A DNA stretch of 42,755 bases. Origin: Flavobacterium sp. BFFFF1 (lineage in GTDB: Bacteria; Bacteroidota; Bacteroidia; Flavobacteriales; Flavobacteriaceae). The stretch covers positions 1 through 42,755 of the forward strand of contig NZ_NKJE01000025.1 of NCBI RefSeq assembly GCF_002256285.1, in the 5' to 3' direction. The position numbers and the translations under genes were made by a program. The stretch's first letter is position 1. The number at the start of each line of letters is the position of its first letter. This document shows positions 32,821-41,921 of this stretch, one piece after another. The notes under the pieces were generated by a model, which ran no database searches, was not told the origin of the DNA, and saw only the letters and a list, made by a program, of their open reading frames with translations.

Positions 32821-34113
32821 ATGGATATACAGGAAATTCATCAACTGTTTTTGCAATGCAGTTCCGTATCGACGGACACGCGAAAAATCGGCCACAACAG
32901 CCTTTTTATCGCGTTAAAAGGAGACCGCTTTGACGCCAATGCTTTTGCTGCAGAAGCGTTGCAGAAAGGCGCTTTGTATGCGATCATAGACAATAAAGAA
33001 TATTATGTTAACTACCGGACTATATTGGTAAATGATGCATTATCAACGCTACAGGAGTTGGCGAAATTTCATCGAAGCTTTCTGGGCCTCCCTATCATCG
33101 CCTTAACGGGAAGTAACGGCAAAACCACTACAAAAGAACTCGTCAATATCGCACTTGCGAAGAAGTTTAATACAAAAGCAACGATTGGCAATCTGAATAA
33201 CCATATTGGCGTCCCACTCACGTTACTGTCCTTCGATGAAAATACCGAAATGGGAATTGTTGAAATGGGCGCAAACCATCAAAAGGAAATCGCATTTTTG
33301 TGCTCGTTGGCAAATCCTGATTATGGATACATCACAAACTTCGGGAAAGCACACTTGGAAGGATTTGGAGGTTTTGAAGGCGTTATTAAAGGGAAAAGTG
33401 AGATGTACGGCTATCTTTCAGCAAACAACAAAACGGCTTTTATCAACCTTAACGATGACATTCAGGTTGCAAAAACGAAAACCATCAATACCGTCTCTTT
33501 TGGATTAAATAACACCGACGCTTTCTTAAATATATCTACAGTTACTGCCAATCCATTTGTAACCATTGTCTACGATGCTACAGAAATCAATTCCCATCTA
33601 ATCGGCCTTTACAATGCCAGTAATATCTCCGCAGCAGTTACGATTGGAAAATATTTCGACATCAGCGATAGTGAGATCCGTGATGCTATAGAAGGTTATG
33701 TGCCGAAAAACAATCGTTCACAGCTTATCACCAAAGGTTCTAATGAAATAATCCTTGATGCATACAATGCAAACCCAAGCAGCATGAAAGTTGCGATTGA
33801 AAACTTTCAACAGCTTACAAATCCCAATAAGGTCCTGTTTTTAGGTGATATGTTCGAATTAGGCCCGGAAAGCCCGCAGGAACATGCCCAGATCATTTCA
33901 ACATTGTCCCGAAATCCCGAAACAGCATGTTATTTTATAGGCAAAGACTTTTTTGCCAATAAAACCGCAAATCCAAATTTTCATTTCTTTGAAAGTTTTG
34001 ACGTGTTGGCAGCGCATACCAAACTTAGAAAACTTCAACATGCAGCAATCCTCATCAAGGGGTCCCGCGGCATGGCATTAGAACGAATATTAGACTTGCT
34101 GCCGGAATCTTAA
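32821..34113 (+). CDS. murF: UDP-N-acetylmuramoyl-tripeptide--D-alanyl-D-alanine ligase
   Basis: MurF adds D-Ala-D-Ala to the UDP-MurNAc-tripeptide, the last cytoplasmic step of peptidoglycan precursor synthesis. The 430-residue protein has the N-terminal substrate domain (SVSTDTRKIGHNSLFIALKGDRFDAN), the ATP loop GSNGKTTTKE at 97-106, and the conserved TIGNLNNHIGVPLTLL and VEMGANHQKEI segments. The C-terminal domain includes LDAYNANPSSM and LGDMFELG. The length is normal. It follows gldJ on the same strand after a terminator and converges with the regulator gene, the two stops overlapping at TTAA (34110-34113). Confidence 0.96.
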   Translation: MDIQEIHQLFLQCSSVSTDTRKIGHNSLFIALKGDRFDANAFAAEALQKGALYAIIDNKEYYVNYRTILVNDALSTLQELAKFHRSFLGLPIIALTGSNGKTTTKELVNIALAKKFNTKATIGNLNNHIGVPLTLLSFDENTEMGIVEMGANHQKEIAFLCSLANPDYGYITNFGKAHLEGFGGFEGVIKGKSEMYGYLSANNKTAFINLNDDIQVAKTKTINTVSFGLNNTDAFLNISTVTANPFVTIVYDATEINSHLIGLYNASNISAAVTIGKYFDISDSEIRDAIEGYVPKNNRSQLITKGSNEIILDAYNANPSSMKVAIENFQQLTNPNKVLFLGDMFELGPESPQEHAQIISTLSRNPETACYFIGKDFFANKTANPNFHFFESFDVLAAHTKLRKLQHAAILIKGSRGMALERILDLLPES

Positions 34114-36977
34114 ATACTCATTAGAAAACCAATCAGGTTCTCTTTTTTGTTCAGCCCAAGTTTCTTCCGCAGTCTGTATCTTGCAAGTTCTACGCCGCCG
34201 TTTGAAATATTCATAATTTCGGCAATTTCTTTGGTAGACATATTCATTAGCAGATACGTTGAAAGATCCATTTCTCTAGGCGAAATGTTCGGATATTTTT
34301 CTTTAAGCCTTTTCAGAAAGTCAAAGTGTACGTTCTTAATATGCTTTTCGAGATCCTTCCAGCTCTTGTCTGTATTTACTTCTTTTACAATACTCTTATT
34401 AAGCTTGTTAAATTGAAATTTGACAGATTCATCCATCGTTTCCGAATCGATATCCTTTAATTTGGTAATGATCCCATTAAGAATTTTATTCTTTTTAACA
34501 ACCTGTAAGGAATTATTTACCAACTCTTTGTCTTTAGCAAGAATTTTTATCTGTAGTTTATCGTTTTTCAGTTTTTCAATCTCCTTTTCCAGTTCGTACT
34601 GTTCCTGCCGGATTTTCGCTTCTTTTTCCAGGTATTGTCTTCTCTGCTCAATCGTTTCATAGTACTTATTCTTACGAATCTTTAACCTAATCCTTTGACG
34701 GATGACATATACTGAGACGACGACCAACAGCATATAAAAAACATAGGCCAAAGGATGTCTGTAAATGGGCGGCGCAACTGTAAAAGAAAAGAGCGCCGTT
34801 TCCGACTGCAACCCATAACTATTTCGAACTTTAACCTTCATTCTGTAATCGCCCTCATGGAGATTGGTGTATTCCTTCATTGACACTGTAGACCAGGCGC
34901 TCCATCTATCGTCGAATCCTTCCAACTGATAACTGTATTCAATATGATCCGGATTATCAAAAGTCGGTGAGGAAAAAGTAAATTTCACACTATTGGATTG
35001 ATACGGAATCTTAAAGTTGCGGTTCGAATAATGGCCATTGCCCAATAAAATGGTATCACCAGGAAATGTAAAACTGCGAATGAACGCAGTGGGCTTAATC
35101 ACGTAATCAATTGAAGGATTATAATCATAATGTGCAAGTCCATCCGTAAGTCCAATAAAAATGTTATGCGCATCTACTGTATTTACCGACAGATAATCGT
35201 TAACCAGATTACCTGTAAGATTTGAAAACGACGGAATTAATGGCTTAAAACTTCCGTCTGGTTGTTTCATCAGCGCGCCAACCGATTCATTGAAATTAAA
35301 CCACAGATTTCCATAGGCATCTTGTGTTAAAGAGCGGATCTTTGGAAGGCTTCTAAAAAACCCGGAAAGCTTCTGATCCTCATAAAATAGCTCCTGCTCA
35401 TAAGAGTACTTAAAAAAATGGTTATTGGTCTGAAAAAATACCTTGCCAGAAATCTTTTGTACGCTCCCAATGCCTTTGAAGGAACGGGAAATACTGGAGA
35501 ACTTTCTGATTTTGGCAAACCGTGAAAAATCCTTAGAAAGCGCAAGCATATAGACATCGTTGTCTTTCTTCAACCAAACGCTGTGTTCATCGACCTCAAA
35601 TGCGCTGGACGATGTTTCCATACCACTTATCACCGTGTTAAAGGCCCAACCTGATGCCTTTTTCTCGAAAATTCCGAATCCATTATAATTTGCTCCGATT
35701 AAAAAACCCGGACGCCCCGGAATAGTCTTAAATCCCCAATAACCGTTTGCGTGTAAAATTTTAACAAGCGCACCGTCTTCGATTAACATAGCACCCCGAT
35801 TATGCCCACAAAACAATTGTCCATCGATAACTTGGATATTCCATGCTTGTCCAGTAGTTCCTTTAACCAATGTAAATGTATCTTCTTTAAAAGGGCTGTT
35901 TAAGGAATGGAAGAATAAACCTCGGTTTGTCGCAACGTATAAGTAGCCCTTGTGAAATACTGATGCATATACGGTACTCAGCTCATAACTAAACCCAAAA
36001 TATGTAAATGGGGAATTTTCATTTACAAAAGCAATTCCATTGTCAAGACCCAGCCAAAGATTACCCTTACTATCCACAAACGATGAAAGCACTGTGTTGT
36101 TCTGCATTCCTTTTTTACGATTAAGGTGCTGGATAATCTTACCCGATTTATCACAAATAATCTCCCCATCAAGAACGGAATTAATCGCAATAAAATCTTC
36201 CTTTATCAGGGTACATCCAAGCGAACTATTCTTTAATACAAATGAATTCGCCTCAGTACTCCAAGCTTTAACCGCCCCCTTCTCATACATAAAAATCCCT
36301 TTATCAAGCGTAGCGATTAACAGTTTGTCCACCCCTATCGATAGCATCCCCCAAATCTCGGTGGAGTTGAACAATGCTGTGTTCTCCAGGCCTATTAATT
36401 TTCCATCCTGATAAAACAAAATGCCATTTGCCATATCCTGTAAATACAGCTTATCGCCAACTAAAAAGGAAAACTGGAACCGTTTCGGTGCTTCTACTAT
36501 GGTGAGTTTACCGTCTTCAAAAACATATAGTCTTCCAAACGATTGAAAAACAACCTTATCACGCATAACGTGTATCTTCCAAATAAAGTCAATGAGATTG
36601 ATACTATTTCGATCAACCAATTTTGCAACAGAATGATAAATCAACCTTCCCTTATCCCCGGGTTCAAAATACCCAAATTCATTGTATCCACCGACATATA
36701 CCCGGCCAGATGCGGCAACTTTCAAACTTCTAATTAGCGAATTGTTAGGTAACGAATATTTGGTCCAATACGTTCCGTCGAATTGAAGCAATCCACTGTT
36801 ATTGGCGAAATACATCCTACCCTCCTTGTCCTGATCTATACCCCAATTTTGAGTTCCCCCTTTGTATTCAGATTTTTTGAAATTCCTCAACTCAGGCAAA
36901 CCGATGCCTTTTACCTGGGAAGAACCAAACTTAGGGAAGAGCAACCACAGCAGAACAAATAGCACTCGTAAAATCAT
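34110..36977 (-). CDS. Membrane-spanning LuxR-type regulator with beta-propeller and triple-tyrosine (Y_Y_Y) sensor
   Basis: The 955-residue protein has a signal peptide (to about residue 20), a long periplasmic part of propeller-like repeats (GIDQDKEGRMYFANNSGLLQFDG is one) and a Y_Y_Y domain near 660-735 (IEYSYQLEGFDDRWSAWS). One transmembrane helix lies near 743-760, followed by a long basic/acidic coiled coil (about 765-830). The C-terminal LuxR/GerE-type HTH covers about 899-940 (SPREMDLSTYLLMNMSTKEIAEIMNIS). No histidine kinase or receiver domain is present, so it should signal as a one-piece sensor and DNA-binding protein. It diverges from susC and probably controls it in response to a glycan fragment. 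The ligand is unknown. Confidence 0.9.
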   Translation of the reverse strand: MILRVLFVLLWLLFPKFGSSQVKGIGLPELRNFKKSEYKGGTQNWGIDQDKEGRMYFANNSGLLQFDGTYWTKYSLPNNSLIRSLKVAASGRVYVGGYNEFGYFEPGDKGRLIYHSVAKLVDRNSINLIDFIWKIHVMRDKVVFQSFGRLYVFEDGKLTIVEAPKRFQFSFLVGDKLYLQDMANGILFYQDGKLIGLENTALFNSTEIWGMLSIGVDKLLIATLDKGIFMYEKGAVKAWSTEANSFVLKNSSLGCTLIKEDFIAINSVLDGEIICDKSGKIIQHLNRKKGMQNNTVLSSFVDSKGNLWLGLDNGIAFVNENSPFTYFGFSYELSTVYASVFHKGYLYVATNRGLFFHSLNSPFKEDTFTLVKGTTGQAWNIQVIDGQLFCGHNRGAMLIEDGALVKILHANGYWGFKTIPGRPGFLIGANYNGFGIFEKKASGWAFNTVISGMETSSSAFEVDEHSVWLKKDNDVYMLALSKDFSRFAKIRKFSSISRSFKGIGSVQKISGKVFFQTNNHFFKYSYEQELFYEDQKLSGFFRSLPKIRSLTQDAYGNLWFNFNESVGALMKQPDGSFKPLIPSFSNLTGNLVNDYLSVNTVDAHNIFIGLTDGLAHYDYNPSIDYVIKPTAFIRSFTFPGDTILLGNGHYSNRNFKIPYQSNSVKFTFSSPTFDNPDHIEYSYQLEGFDDRWSAWSTVSMKEYTNLHEGDYRMKVKVRNSYGLQSETALFSFTVAPPIYRHPLAYVFYMLLVVVSVYVIRQRIRLKIRKNKYYETIEQRRQYLEKEAKIRQEQYELEKEIEKLKNDKLQIKILAKDKELVNNSLQVVKKNKILNGIITKLKDIDSETMDESVKFQFNKLNKSIVKEVNTDKSWKDLEKHIKNVHFDFLKRLKEKYPNISPREMDLSTYLLMNMSTKEIAEIMNISNGGVELARYRLRKKLGLNKKENLIGFLMSI

Positions 36978-37048
36978 GATATAACTAAATTTTAAGGAAG
37001 TAATGCAGTAATGATGAGCTAAAAAGGCTACTAAAATTTTAGCATCAC

Positions 37049-37056
37049 CAAATGTA
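37049..37056 (-). promoter_or_regulatory. -7 box of the LuxR-type regulator gene
   Basis: Minus strand TACATTTG matches TAnnTTTG, 71 nt before the ATG. No TTG is found at the standard -33 distance. The palindrome CTAAAATTTTAG lies in the leader. Confidence 0.45.
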
Positions 37057-37140
37057 GTGTTTGTTTTTCAGAGTTAACGTTTTCGTAACAATTAAAAATA
37101 ATTTTTATACTATTTATTTACAGATAATTACAAAAAAAAA

Positions 37141-37153
37141 GATGGGTTTTTGT
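37141..37153 (+). promoter_or_regulatory. Direct repeat copy 1, candidate activator site
   Basis: GATGGGTTTTTGT, identical to the copy at 37174-37186. The two copies are 33 bp apart start to start, close to three turns of the helix, so bound proteins would lie on the same face. Confidence 0.6.
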
Positions 37154-37173
37154 CTAATTAATTTTTGCTATAT

Positions 37174-37186
37174 GATGGGTTTTTGT
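37174..37186 (+). promoter_or_regulatory. Direct repeat copy 2, candidate activator site
   Basis: GATGGGTTTTTGT, identical to copy 1. It ends 12 nt before the putative -33 TTG of susC, a fitting place for an activator that contacts RNA polymerase. Confidence 0.6.
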
Positions 37187-37198
37187 AATAAATATTTA

Positions 37199-37230
37199 TT
37201 GCTGTTTAAAAAAAAATTGGCTTAATATTG
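37199..37230 (+). promoter_or_regulatory. Putative susC promoter
   Basis: TTG (37199-37201), 21 nt, then TAATATTG (37223-37230), one base off the TAnnTTTG consensus. A weak box with nearby repeats suits an activated promoter. Confidence 0.45.
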
Positions 37231-37269
37231 TCCTGAATCAATAATTAACTAACCAAAATTTTCAGAAAT

Positions 37270-40200
37270 ATGAAATTTACAAAACTACGATTCCTTTGTT
37301 TTTTGTCAATTCTATTCTCGGGTGTCATCCAGGCTCAGGATGTCAGTGTGAAGGGAAAAGTAAACGATGAAAACGGCCTCCCCATGCCGGGAGTAAGTGT
37401 TACTGACCAAAAAAGCTCGATGGCTGTAGCCACTGACATCGATGGTAATTACGAAATTAAGACGAACGGTAAAAACACACTTTCGTTTAGTTTCATTGGC
37501 TACAAGACTACGACGGAAGTCGTAAACGGGAGGACGACCATTAACGTCCAAATGCAAACCGAAGCACAAAGCCTCAACGAAGTTGTGGTTGTCGGATACG
37601 GTACGCAGAAGAAAAGTCTGGTAACCGGAGCAATTTCAAGTGTAAAGGCTAAGGATATAGAAAACCTGCCAATCACAAGAATCGAACAGTCATTACAAGG
37701 ACGTGTTGCCGGAGTTACCATAGCAATGAATGCTGGACAACCAGGATCCGGATCTACGGTACGGATTAGAGGGATCACTACTCTTAATGGAGGAAACGAC
37801 CCACTATATGTAGTTGATGGCGTCGTACTTGAATCGAGTGCAATCGGTTATCTAAACCAATCTGATATTGAATCCATTGAAGTGCTTAAAGATGCGGCAT
37901 CTGCTGCTATATATGGAACAAGGGGTGCCTCAGGGGTCATCCTTATCACAACAAAAAAGGGAAAATCCGGAAAGATTACGGTAACTTATAACGGTTATGC
38001 CGGAACTTCAGAGCCAGCGAGAAAACTCGATCTTTTAAACGCAACACAATATGCTACGCTGATCAATGAGGCGCAGGTAAATGGTGGCGGTGCGATAAGA
38101 TATGCTGACCCGGCATCGCTGGGAAAAGGAACAGACTGGCAAAGCCAGATTTTTAACGACCAGGCGCAAAGGTCTTCCCATGAAGTTAGTGTCAGTGGAG
38201 GAAATGAAATGTCAAACTTCTACCTTTCTTTCGGACTTCGCGATGAAGAGGGTATTGTATCTACAGACATATCGAACTACAACAGGAAAAACTTTCGCTT
38301 AAACTCAACCCATAAATTTGCGAAATGGTTCACAGTCGGAGAAAATATTGGATTTTCGAGAGAAAAAGTAACTGGTCTTGGCAATACAAACAGCGAATTT
38401 GGCGGACCATTAGCTTCTGCAATTAACCTTGATCCGGTTACACCGGTTATTGTGACTAACCCAGCAGACTTAGCTCAAAACCCGTATACCCGTCCCGATG
38501 TAGTGAAAGACGCAAACGGCAATCCTTACGGGATTTCCCAATATGTAGGAAATGAAATTACAAACCCTTTGGCGTATGCACAAACCAGACAAGGAAACTA
38601 CAGCTGGGCAGACAACATCGTGGGGAATGCGTTCCTTGAAATAGAGCCAATAAAAGGTTTGAAATTTAAAACGAACTACACCTTTAAAAAAGCCTATTAT
38701 GGCGATTACAGCTTCACGCCCGTATTCTATCTCAGCGCCGTGCAATTGACCACAAGAAACAGCTTGTTTAAGTCGACCAATACGACCGAGGATTGGCAAA
38801 TCGAAAACACGATTACTTACACCAAACAGATTAAAGGCCACAATTTCACGTTACTCGCTGGCCAGGGTGCTTACGAATATGGAAAAGGCGGAGGCCAGGG
38901 CGTGACTTACTACAACCAACCAACCAACGACTGGCGCGAGGCATCCTTTAATTGGGCCACTTTACCCGCAGACATCGACGGGTACGGCTACACAAACACT
39001 ACACATACACTTTCGTCTCTTTTCGGAAGGTTAAACTACGACTACAATGAAAAATACCTGCTTACGGCAACAATCAGAAGGGACGGTTCCAGCAGGTTCG
39101 GAGCAAACAATAAATATGGAAATTTCCCTTCATTTTCAGCAGGATGGGTACCTTCTAAAGAATCTTTCTGGAAAGACAACGATATCGTTTCTTCATTAAA
39201 ACTACGTGGAAGCTGGGGTGTGACAGGAACTGACGTCCTTCCTGACTTCCGTTACCTCCCATTAATTTCAGGCGGGTACAACTATTATCTTGGTACTGGT
39301 GGTAATGCGACCGTTGGTAACGGCCCAAATACACTTGCCAACCCAGACTTGCAGTGGGAACAAACTACCCAGACCGATATCGGAATGGACATCACTTTGT
39401 TTAAAAATCTTAACCTAACCGTAGAATACTACAATAAAAAGACTGATAAAATCCTTAGGGAAATTATTATTCCTGGATATGTTGGCGTATCAACAAACCC
39501 TTCAGGTAACGTAGGCGCAATGAAAAACAGCGGTTTGGAATTCGAAATGTCTTACCGTAAAAAAATCGGAGATCTTAACATTAACCTAAGCGGAAACTTT
39601 GCTACCCTCAAAAATGAGGTTACCGCAATAAGCCCTGCAGTAGATTTCTACAACGGCCCTTCAATCCAATCTTCAGCGTATCCAATCACAAGAACAGAAG
39701 TTGGCCATTCTTACATGTCTTTCTACGGCTTCCAGACGAACGGCGTTTTCCAAAATCAGGCTGAAATCGACGCCTATACAAACTCTACAGGCACAGTTAT
39801 TCAACCAAATGCTGTTCCCGGAGACTTTAAATGGAAAGACATTAACGATGATGGAAAAATTGATTCTGACGATAGGGATTTCATTGGAAACGGACTACCT
39901 GATTTTAGCTATGGCGTAACATTAGCCCTGGATTATAAAGGATTTGACCTTAGGGTCTTTGGACAAGGTGTTGGCGGAAACCAAATCTATCAGGGATTAC
40001 GCAGATTGGATTTAGGGGTGGCTCCTAATTTCCAGACTGCAGCATTGGGAAGATGGACAGGCGAAGGTTCAACAAATTCGTATCCAAGATTGACGAGTAA
40101 TGATACAAATCTTAACTTTAGTAACCCTTCAAACTTCTATTTACAGGATGGGGATTACTTCAGGATAAAACAAATCCAGTTAGGATATTCATTGCCATCT

Positions 40201-40380
40201 GAGATAATTGGTAAAGCAGGCCTACAAAAGGTAAGACTTTACGTAACTGGCGAAAACCTCTTCACATTTACAAAATATACAGGGTATGACCCTGAAATCG
40301 GAGGTGACGTTATCGGAATTGACAGGGGTTACTATCCTCAGGCAAAATCATACATGTTCGGCGTTAACTTACAATTTTAA
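37270..40380 (+). CDS. SusC/RagA family TonB-linked outer membrane transporter
   Basis: The 1036-residue protein imports glycan fragments across the outer membrane using TonB energy. It has a signal peptide (to about residue 22, VIQAQD), a carboxypeptidase-D-like N-terminal domain at roughly 24-100 (GKVNDENGLPMPGVSV, DIDGNYEI), and a TonB plug at roughly 112-230. The plug includes the signature SLNEVVVVGYGTQKK and LQGRVAGV, then YVVDGV and IYGTRGASGVILITTKKG. A 22-stranded beta-barrel fills the rest. It forms a complex with the SusD lipoprotein encoded 14 nt downstream. The N-terminal extension here lacks an anti-sigma interaction domain, which fits control by the divergent LuxR-type regulator. 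The substrate cannot be read from this protein alone. Confidence 0.96.
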   Translation: MKFTKLRFLCFLSILFSGVIQAQDVSVKGKVNDENGLPMPGVSVTDQKSSMAVATDIDGNYEIKTNGKNTLSFSFIGYKTTTEVVNGRTTINVQMQTEAQSLNEVVVVGYGTQKKSLVTGAISSVKAKDIENLPITRIEQSLQGRVAGVTIAMNAGQPGSGSTVRIRGITTLNGGNDPLYVVDGVVLESSAIGYLNQSDIESIEVLKDAASAAIYGTRGASGVILITTKKGKSGKITVTYNGYAGTSEPARKLDLLNATQYATLINEAQVNGGGAIRYADPASLGKGTDWQSQIFNDQAQRSSHEVSVSGGNEMSNFYLSFGLRDEEGIVSTDISNYNRKNFRLNSTHKFAKWFTVGENIGFSREKVTGLGNTNSEFGGPLASAINLDPVTPVIVTNPADLAQNPYTRPDVVKDANGNPYGISQYVGNEITNPLAYAQTRQGNYSWADNIVGNAFLEIEPIKGLKFKTNYTFKKAYYGDYSFTPVFYLSAVQLTTRNSLFKSTNTTEDWQIENTITYTKQIKGHNFTLLAGQGAYEYGKGGGQGVTYYNQPTNDWREASFNWATLPADIDGYGYTNTTHTLSSLFGRLNYDYNEKYLLTATIRRDGSSRFGANNKYGNFPSFSAGWVPSKESFWKDNDIVSSLKLRGSWGVTGTDVLPDFRYLPLISGGYNYYLGTGGNATVGNGPNTLANPDLQWEQTTQTDIGMDITLFKNLNLTVEYYNKKTDKILREIIIPGYVGVSTNPSGNVGAMKNSGLEFEMSYRKKIGDLNINLSGNFATLKNEVTAISPAVDFYNGPSIQSSAYPITRTEVGHSYMSFYGFQTNGVFQNQAEIDAYTNSTGTVIQPNAVPGDFKWKDINDDGKIDSDDRDFIGNGLPDFSYGVTLALDYKGFDLRVFGQGVGGNQIYQGLRRLDLGVAPNFQTAALGRWTGEGSTNSYPRLTSNDTNLNFSNPSNFYLQDGDYFRIKQIQLGYSLPSEIIGKAGLQKVRLYVTGENLFTFTKYTGYDPEIGGDVIGIDRGYYPQAKSYMFGVNLQF

Positions 40381-40394
40381 TAAATTAAATTATT

Positions 40395-41903
40395 ATGAAA
40401 ATGAAGAAAATTAAGTACTTAATCGCCTTATCAGTAATGATAGGGGTTGCACTTTCGTGCAGCGACGATTTTATCGATTTGGACCCGAAGGGAGCAACTC
40501 TGGAAGGAAATTATTACAAAAATGAAACTGAAGCATTTTCCGGATTGATTGCGGTCTACGATGTGATGAAAAAACACACAGGCGGATTTGAAAACATGGT
40601 TACATTCCTCAACGCAGGTTCAGACGATTTCTATGCTGGCGGCGGTGGCGCTACGGATGGTACCGGTATTCAGTCCTTCTCAAACTACTCCATCACAGAA
40701 GCTACTATGCCAGGCAGCTACTGGAATGATTATTTTCAAGGTGTTTTCAGGGCAAATCTTTTGCTGTCGAAACTTCCTGCCGTCCCAATGGATGACACGA
40801 AAAAGGCACGTTTTGAAGCAGAAGCAAAAGCACTTCGTGCATACTACTATTTCGAATTGGTTCGGACTTTTAGAAACGTACCACTCTTTACCAGCCTACT
40901 TGCTCCAACAGACATTTATAATGTAACGCAGGCTACTCCTGAAGAAGTGTATGCCCAAATCGAAACTGATCTTACTGACGCGCTGAATGTATTGCCGGCA
41001 ACGTTGGACGTTTCAACTGAAGCAGGCCGTCTAAGCAAAGGTTCCGTTCAGGCATTATTGGGTAAAGTGTATTTGTATGAAGGAAAAAACAGCCAGGCAG
41101 CAGAGCAATTTGCTGTTGTAAATGGAACACCAGGCGGGACAAGCGTCTATGGTTACCGCCTTTTAGGAAACTATGCAGATTTATGGGTTCCTGCTAACAA
41201 GTACAATTCAGAATCTATTCTGGAATCTTCACACAATAGCACAAGCCAGGCAAGCTGGGGTAATTGGGGTTCGGGATCGGACGAAGGGAACTCTATGTCC
41301 CAAATGATTGGACCACGTGGCTTCCAAAGACTGACGAACGCAGCTCCTGATTTAGCGGGTGGCTGGAGTTTTAACACCGTGACACCAAGCCTCCACGACG
41401 CTTTGGTGGGAGATCCAAGATACAACGCAACCATCCTGGATATGGCAGCACTTCAGTCAGCAGGTTCAGCAAATTATTCTCCTGGATACATGGATACAGG
41501 CTGGTTCCTGAAAAAATACCTTCCGTTAACGACTGATCGCACGACTTCAGGCGGTGTCATTGAACTAAACTATGGCATCAATTCATACGTAATACGTTTG
41601 GCGGACACCTACCTTATGGAAGCTGAAGCATTGGGCGCCACAGGACCGCGTGCGCAGGCATTGTTAGACGCCGTAAGGACAAGGGTGGGACTTCCTTCTG
41701 TTCCTGTAAGTATGGCCGCAATCATGAATGAAAGAAGACTGGAATTAGCCGGAGAGGGTCACCGTTGGTTTGATTTGGTGAGAACTGGACAAGCTCCAAC
41801 TGTTTTAGGTCCAAAAGGATTTACTGCCGGCAAAAATGAGATTTGGCCAATTCCATTGAATGAATTAAGCAATACCAAGCTCGTTCAAAATCCAAACTAT
41901 TAA
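40395..41903 (+). CDS. RagB/SusD family nutrient uptake outer membrane lipoprotein
   Basis: SusD-like proteins form the lid of the SusC transporter and bind the glycan at the cell surface. The 502-residue protein has a lipoprotein signal with Cys22 (VALSC), followed by the usual DDFIDLDPKG start. TPR-like helices are visible in RANLLLSKL, FEAEAKALRAYYYFELVRTF and YAQIETDLTDAL. The C-terminal SusD segment includes VIRLADTYLMEAEAL, MNERRLELAGEGHRWFDLVRTG and the typical end NEIWPIPLNEL. It is 14 nt after susC and 18 nt before the PKD lipoprotein gene, so all three are one operon. ATG at 40401 is an alternative start. Confidence 0.96.
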   Translation: MKMKKIKYLIALSVMIGVALSCSDDFIDLDPKGATLEGNYYKNETEAFSGLIAVYDVMKKHTGGFENMVTFLNAGSDDFYAGGGGATDGTGIQSFSNYSITEATMPGSYWNDYFQGVFRANLLLSKLPAVPMDDTKKARFEAEAKALRAYYYFELVRTFRNVPLFTSLLAPTDIYNVTQATPEEVYAQIETDLTDALNVLPATLDVSTEAGRLSKGSVQALLGKVYLYEGKNSQAAEQFAVVNGTPGGTSVYGYRLLGNYADLWVPANKYNSESILESSHNSTSQASWGNWGSGSDEGNSMSQMIGPRGFQRLTNAAPDLAGGWSFNTVTPSLHDALVGDPRYNATILDMAALQSAGSANYSPGYMDTGWFLKKYLPLTTDRTTSGGVIELNYGINSYVIRLADTYLMEAEALGATGPRAQALLDAVRTRVGLPSVPVSMAAIMNERRLELAGEGHRWFDLVRTGQAPTVLGPKGFTAGKNEIWPIPLNELSNTKLVQNPNY

Positions 41904-41921
41904 TTAATAAAAAGATAAATC

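Larger units (their letters stand above)
36978..37269. other. Divergent regulatory region between the LuxR-type regulator and susC
   Basis: The 292-nt AT-rich gap contains a -7 box for the regulator (37049-37056, minus), a 12-bp palindrome CTAAAATTTTAG (37031-37042), two 13-bp direct repeats (37141-37153 and 37174-37186), and the putative susC promoter (37199-37230). No gene was seen. Confidence 0.6.

Noticed and set aside
37031..37042. Palindrome CTAAAATTTTAG as an operator of the LuxR-type regulator
   Set aside because: A 12-bp AT-rich palindrome is expected by chance in this composition; it is mentioned only as part of the regulatory region.
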